NCBI GenBank assembly: GCA_024684175.1
Contig: JAIKXJ010000018.1
Coordinates: 1-45,607, forward strand
Direction of reading: 5' to 3'
Source: Erysipelotrichaceae bacterium
GTDB taxonomy: Bacteria > Bacillota_I > Bacilli_A > Erysipelotrichales > Erysipelotrichaceae
DNA: 45,607 nt
The position numbers were made by a program, and so were the translations under genes. Below, in pieces: positions 42,564 through 45,607 of this stretch. How positions within the stretch are numbered: position 1 is the first letter of the stretch; each line of letters begins with the position of its first letter. The notes beneath the pieces were generated by a model, which did no database searches, had not been told where the DNA came from, and was given only the letters and a program-made list of their open reading frames with translations.

Positions 42564-43937
42564 ATGGCTCAGCTATTGAACTGGATCGACAACAACATCA
42601 TGTGGGGGCCCGTGATGATCCTGTTCCTGTTGGGAACACACATCTATCTCACGTTCAAGACAGGCTTCGTTCAGAAAGAAGTCTTTAAAGGTATCAAAGA
42701 ATCATTGAAGAAGGATGCTTCCGAAAAAGGAGATCTTTCGATCTTCGGATCGCTGATGACCGCTTTGTCTTCAACGATCGGCACGGGGAACATCATCGGT
42801 GTCGGCACGGCCATCACGATCGGCGGAGCCGGTGCTGTCTTTTGGACCTGGATCGGCGGGATCTTCGGGATCGCCACGAAGTATGCCGAATCCTATATCG
42901 CCGTGAAATACCGCAGCAAGAAACAAGACGGGACCTATATGGGTGGAGCGATGACAGCGTTCGAGCATCTCAAGATGCCGGTCATGGCCAAAGTCTTTGC
43001 CTGGTGCTGTGCTTTAGGTGCTTTCGGCATCGGCTGTTCCTCACAATCCAAAGCGATCGTCGATGTCGTTTCCGGAAATTTCGGGATCTCCGCTGCACCG
43101 ATCGGCGTCTTCATCTGCATACTGACGGCTTTGGTGGTCTTCGGCGGATTGCGCTCGATCGCCAACGTCTGTGAGCGGCTGGTCCCGTTCATGTCGATCG
43201 TCTATGTGATCGGCTGCCTGATCATCTTGCTGATCAACATCGCTTATCTGCCGGCGACGGTCGGACTGATCCTTTCTTCCGCTTTCACGACAAGAGCGGC
43301 GATGGGCGGTTTCATCGGAACGGGAATCATGGCGGCTGCCAGAGCCGGTATCGCCAGAGGTTTGTTCTCCAATGAAGCCGGTATGGGTTCTTCGCCGCAG
43401 GCAACTGCCGCATCGGTCGCGAAAAATGCCGTCAAGCCGGCTCTGATCGCTTCGACCGGTGTCTTCTGGGACACGGTCGTAGTCTGTCTGATGACCGGAT
43501 TGGTCCTGGTCTCGAGCATCATCGGAAATGAACAGGTCTCTTGCATCCTGGCGGACGGCAGTGTCATTTCCGGTTCCGGACTGGTCATGGCTTGTTTCTC
43601 ACAGATCCCGTATCTGGGCAAAGCACTTCTGATGTTCGGCATCCTGACCTTTGCTTATTCGACGATCCTGGGATGGAGCTACTACGGGGAGAATTGCATC
43701 CGTTACCTCTTCTCGGATAAGGCCGTCATCTACTACCGGGCTGCCTGGATCGCCGTGATCTTCATCGGGGCGATCGTATCGGAAGGTGCCGTCTGGACTT
43801 TGGCCGATATCCTCAATGCGGCAATGTGCATCCCGAACGTCATCGCCGTGCTCTTACTGCGCAATGAGATGGCGAAAGACACGGAATACTACCTTTACGG
43901 AGGCCGCCTGGAAGAAGAAGACGGAGATCTGCAGTAA
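42564..43937 (+). CDS. Alanine/glycine:cation symporter (AGCS family)
   Basis: 457 residues, about ten membrane segments. Family signatures: NIIGVGTAITIGGAGAVFWTW, FGIATKYAESYIAVKYR, GTYMGGAMTAFEHL and RGLFSNEAGMGSSPQA. It takes up Ala or Gly with Na+ or H+. Strong SD AAGGAAAGGAG before ATG. It is monocistronic, between the leuS terminator and the CBS gene. Confidence 0.95.
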   Translation: MAQLLNWIDNNIMWGPVMILFLLGTHIYLTFKTGFVQKEVFKGIKESLKKDASEKGDLSIFGSLMTALSSTIGTGNIIGVGTAITIGGAGAVFWTWIGGIFGIATKYAESYIAVKYRSKKQDGTYMGGAMTAFEHLKMPVMAKVFAWCCALGAFGIGCSSQSKAIVDVVSGNFGISAAPIGVFICILTALVVFGGLRSIANVCERLVPFMSIVYVIGCLIILLINIAYLPATVGLILSSAFTTRAAMGGFIGTGIMAAARAGIARGLFSNEAGMGSSPQATAASVAKNAVKPALIASTGVFWDTVVVCLMTGLVLVSSIIGNEQVSCILADGSVISGSGLVMACFSQIPYLGKALLMFGILTFAYSTILGWSYYGENCIRYLFSDKAVIYYRAAWIAVIFIGAIVSEGAVWTLADILNAAMCIPNVIAVLLLRNEMAKDTEYYLYGGRLEEEDGDLQ

Positions 43938-43969
43938 GCAAATATCACAAATCTTTCATACAGGGGCAT

Positions 43970-43981
43970 TAAAATGAAACT
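43970..43981 (+). promoter_or_regulatory. -10 TAAAAT 6 nt before the CBS gene
   Basis: TAAAAT at 43970-43975, then six bases, then ATG 43982; no SD and no clear -35. Confidence 0.5.
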
Positions 43982-44392
43982 ATGGAAAGAAGAAACGTAT
44001 TGTTCCTGCTGACGCCCAAGACACAAGTTGCTTGTCTGAAAGAGAATATGAACGTGCGTCAGGCTCTTGAAAAGATGCGTGCCCACGGCTATTCGGCGAT
44101 CCCGCTGATCTCTGAGGACGGAAGATATCTCGGGACGATCTCGGAAGGTGACCTGCTCTGGCACATCGTACAGAACGAGCAGATCACGTTGGAAGGACTT
44201 GAAGACACAGCGATCACGCAGCTGCTTCAGAAAAATAAGGTTCCAGCCGTCAAGGTCGATGCGGATGCAGCCGAACTTGCCGGCATGATCACCAATCAGA
44301 ACTTCGTTCCGGTCGTCGATGACCGCAACGTGCTGATGGGTATCGTGACCAGGAAGCGGGTCATGCAGGAGCTTTTCTCCGAAGGCTCATAA
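43982..44392 (+). CDS. CBS-pair protein, CbpB/DarB-like
   Basis: 136 residues, two CBS motifs and nothing else. CBS1 is about 15-65 (MNVRQALEKMRAHGYSAIPL, then GRYLGTISEGDLLW). CBS2 is about 75-130 (KVPAVKVDADAAELAGMI, then GIVTRKRVM). Size and the N-terminal FLLTPKTQV resemble Bacillus DarB (YkuL), which binds c-di-AMP and controls Rel and PycA; that assignment is tentative. The frame lacks an SD. Confidence 0.82.
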   Translation: MERRNVLFLLTPKTQVACLKENMNVRQALEKMRAHGYSAIPLISEDGRYLGTISEGDLLWHIVQNEQITLEGLEDTAITQLLQKNKVPAVKVDADAAELAGMITNQNFVPVVDDRNVLMGIVTRKRVMQELFSEGS

Positions 44393-44428
44393 AGAAGAGA
44401 AAAACATCAGAAAATAAGGCGATTGTTA

Positions 44429-44457
44429 TTGAAACTTGGGTCGAAATCCCATATAAT
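44429..44457 (+). promoter_or_regulatory. rplM-rpsI promoter
   Basis: TTGAAA (44429-44434), 17-nt spacer, TATAAT (44452-44457). It is the strongest promoter seen here and is followed by a ~50-nt leader with AAGGAG at 44501-44506. It lies inside an inverted repeat AAAATAAGGC (44411-44420) / GCCTTATTTT (44465-44474). Confidence 0.85.
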
Positions 44458-44528
44458 AATAACTGCCTTATTTTTTAACATTTAAGCCCCGGAAACTTAG
44501 AAGGAGAAAAAATACGCGTCAAAGGACT

Positions 44529-44942
44529 ATGCTGAAACCAGCAGAAGTTAAGAAAGACTGGTATGTAGTTGATGCTAGTGGAAAGACTCTCGGTAGATTG
44601 GCAACACAGTGTGCTGCGATCTTAAGAGGCAAACACAAGCCGACTTTCACACCGAATGTCGATTGCGGCGATTACGTGATCATCACGAACGCTGCAAAGG
44701 TCGTCTACACAGGCGATCAGGAAAACAAGAAGATCTACTATCACCATTCCATGTATCCGGGAGGATTGAAAGCAAGATCGATCGGTAAGATGAAGAGAGA
44801 ATATCCTGTTGAGTTAGTGGAAAAAGCAGTCCAAGGTATGCTTCCACACAACAAACTGGGCGATCTCATGAGAACCCATCTGTATGTCTATGAAGGTGCT
44901 GAGCATCCTCATACCGCTCAAAAACCAATTGAGCTTAAATAA
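44529..44942 (+). CDS. rplM: 50S ribosomal protein L13 (true start may be ACG at 44514)
   Basis: 137 residues from ATG 44529: [49 protein letters not shown] and MLPHNKLG are L13 signatures. This ATG lacks a usable SD; AAGGAG lies 22 nt upstream. Exactly 7 nt after that SD is an in-frame ACG (44514-44516), followed by codons for R-Q-R-T-M. That aligns with the usual L13 N-terminus M-R-Q-T-x-M and gives the usual ~142 residues. Either ACG initiates, or it reflects a mutation or base error. Confidence 0.95.
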   Translation: MLKPAEVKKDWYVVDASGKTLGRLATQCAAILRGKHKPTFTPNVDCGDYVIITNAAKVVYTGDQENKKIYYHHSMYPGGLKARSIGKMKREYPVELVEKAVQGMLPHNKLGDLMRTHLYVYEGAEHPHTAQKPIELK

Positions 44943-44953
44943 GGAGAAAATCA

Positions 44954-45358
44954 ATGCCTAAAAAGAAATCAAATGTCAGTTACCTTGGAACAGGAAGACG
45001 TAAATCTTCCGTTGCCCGCGTCTATATGACTCCGGGTACCGGCAAGATCATGGTCGGTGAAAAGACTCTCGAAGAATATCTGCCGCAGGAGATCTTAAGA
45101 ATGGTCGTCAAATCGCCGTTAGTCGAAACAGGAACAGAAGGCCAGTATGATGTCTTCATCAATGTTTACGGCGGCGGTATGACAGGTCAGGCCGGTGCAA
45201 TGAGACACGGTATCGCCCGTGCATTGCTCGAAGTCGGCGAAGACTTCAGACCGGTCCTCAAGAAAGCAGGCTTCTTGACTCGTGATTCCAGAGTGAAAGA
45301 ACGTAAGAAGTACGGCTTAAGAGGAGCTCGTAGAAGACCTCAGTACTCAAAACGTTAA
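44954..45358 (+). CDS. rpsI: 30S ribosomal protein S9
   Basis: 134 residues. [14 protein letters not shown] near the start, [19 protein letters not shown] in the middle and the C-terminal tail [17 protein letters not shown] that reaches the P-site tRNA. SD AAGGAG 7 nt before ATG. It follows rplM by 11 nt, the conserved L13-S9 operon. Confidence 0.98.
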   Translation: MPKKKSNVSYLGTGRRKSSVARVYMTPGTGKIMVGEKTLEEYLPQEILRMVVKSPLVETGTEGQYDVFINVYGGGMTGQAGAMRHGIARALLEVGEDFRPVLKKAGFLTRDSRVKERKKYGLRGARRRPQYSKR

Positions 45359-45376
45359 TTTACAGGATTGCGTTTC

Positions 45377-45406
45377 AAAAAACACTCCCTTATCGGAGTG
45401 TTTTTT
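45377..45406 (+). terminator. Terminator of the rplM-rpsI operon
   Basis: Stem AAAAAACACTCC/GGAGTGTTTTTT, 6-nt loop, closing with six T residues and more T after one C. Confidence 0.92.
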
Positions 45407-45473
45407 CTTTGTATCTACAAAAACCACTGGCTAGGCCAGTGGTCAGGATAAGCTTCAGCGGAGTGGTCATGAT

Positions 45474-45560
45474 TTGGTTGCCTCCGATATGCATCTATAA
45501 TGGGTTTGTGGTCTGCGAAACTACAAACAACATCAATAGAGGAAGCATAAAGGAGGCAAC
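45474..45560 (+). promoter_or_regulatory. tnpA promoter with anti-SD segment and leader hairpin
   Basis: TTGGTT (45474-45479), 16-nt spacer, TATAAT (45496-45501). GTTGCCTCC (45477-45485) is perfectly complementary to GGAGGCAAC (45552-45560), which contains the tnpA SD. A second stem GTTTGTGGT/ACTACAAAC (45504-45512 / 45520-45528) lies in the leader. Because the anti-SD is upstream of the expected +1 (~45508), only read-through RNA would carry it. Confidence 0.6.
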
Positions 45561-45566
45561 TAAATT

Positions 45567-45607
45567 ATGACACAAAAAGCCAAGGGAGTTGATTATCTTC
45601 ATTCCCT
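45567..45607 (+). CDS. tnpA: TnpA, IS200-type Y1 transposase (5' fragment)
   Basis: Only 13 codons plus two bases are visible, reading MTQKAKGVDYLHS and continuing beyond the window. IS200 TnpA proteins often begin with a short polar segment followed by 'SLSHT.W.CKYH'; the last codons fit its beginning. SD AAGGAGG is 10 nt before the ATG. Identification rests mainly on the flanking hairpin and leader. Confidence 0.65.
   Translation, partial: MTQKAKGVDYLHS

Larger units (their letters stand above)
45423..45607 (+). mobile_element. Left end of an IS200/IS605-type insertion sequence (runs off the window)
   Basis: A perfect hairpin ACCACTGGC-TAG-GCCAGTGGT (45423-45443) is of the type found at IS200 left ends. 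It is followed by a ~120-nt leader and the start of a tnpA-like frame. The left cleavage site should lie a few to about 20 nt before the hairpin, just after the rpsI terminator, but cannot be fixed without the target site. Confidence 0.7.

Noticed and set aside
1..45607. CRISPR array, prophage or plasmid functions
   Set aside because: No spaced direct repeats, cas genes, integrase, capsid or replication genes were found. The XRE-S24 repressor stands alone.

Overview
The window reads as chromosomal core genome of a low-to-medium GC anaerobic Firmicute, most likely Erysipelotrichia. This is inferred from Bacillus-like core gene clusters (mnmE; pth-mfd-rqcP-divIC; tmk-holB-ricT-rsmI; ftsEX), a T-box leuS leader, a multidomain flavodiiron protein and the absence of respiratory or sporulation genes. 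Species cannot be fixed from the sequence. There is no prophage and no CRISPR array. The only mobile DNA is the left end of an IS200/IS605-type element at the right edge.

Layout. 1-600: the tail of an unidentified CDS and a convergent YegP/DUF1508 protein. 801-14551: a long co-directional run with many ATGA overlaps. It holds mnmE, tatD, a membrane-anchored unknown, pth, mfd, rqcP and divIC; a Phd/PIN-like toxin-antitoxin pair; a Nudix hydrolase and a helical unknown; then a Phd-like orphan, tmk, holB, ricT, rsmI and a MazG-YunG fusion. 14587-19468: two tRNA-Leu genes (GAG and CAG), a flavin-reductase/PCP_red-like fusion, an XRE-S24 repressor, a small XRE protein, a 5'-nucleotidase-like enzyme and a lipoprotein. 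19530-24198: typA, then a ywrD-like gamma-glutamyltransferase with two half-size chromate transporters. 24299-27784: an RNA-modification block of two U32 (TrhP-like) and two SPOUT methyltransferase genes. 27774-31279 (minus strand): acylphosphatase, a four-domain flavodiiron protein, azlCD and the c-di-AMP receptor darA. 31391-36121: ftsE, ftsX, an M23 hydrolase and an S41 protease, a cell-wall remodelling operon. 36194-39884: a zinc-type ABC uptake locus with a Cys/His-rich small membrane protein and two paralogous 'CC-QG-EF' lipoproteins. 39925-45358: T-box and leuS, an AGCS symporter, a CBS-pair protein, rplM and rpsI. 45423-45607: IS200-like left end with the start of tnpA.

Cross-cutting signals. 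At least nine genes have a -10 hexamer only 6-9 nt before the start codon and no Shine-Dalgarno sequence, which suggests leaderless mRNAs alongside ordinary SD-led genes. In rplM the position of the conserved initiator, correctly spaced from a strong SD, is ACG. The IS200 leader has a 9-nt anti-SD segment placed upstream of its own promoter, so only read-through transcripts would be silenced. The best candidates for undescribed biology are the leaderless promoters, the zinc-locus accessory proteins, the MazG-YunG fusion and the divergent Phd/PIN pair.
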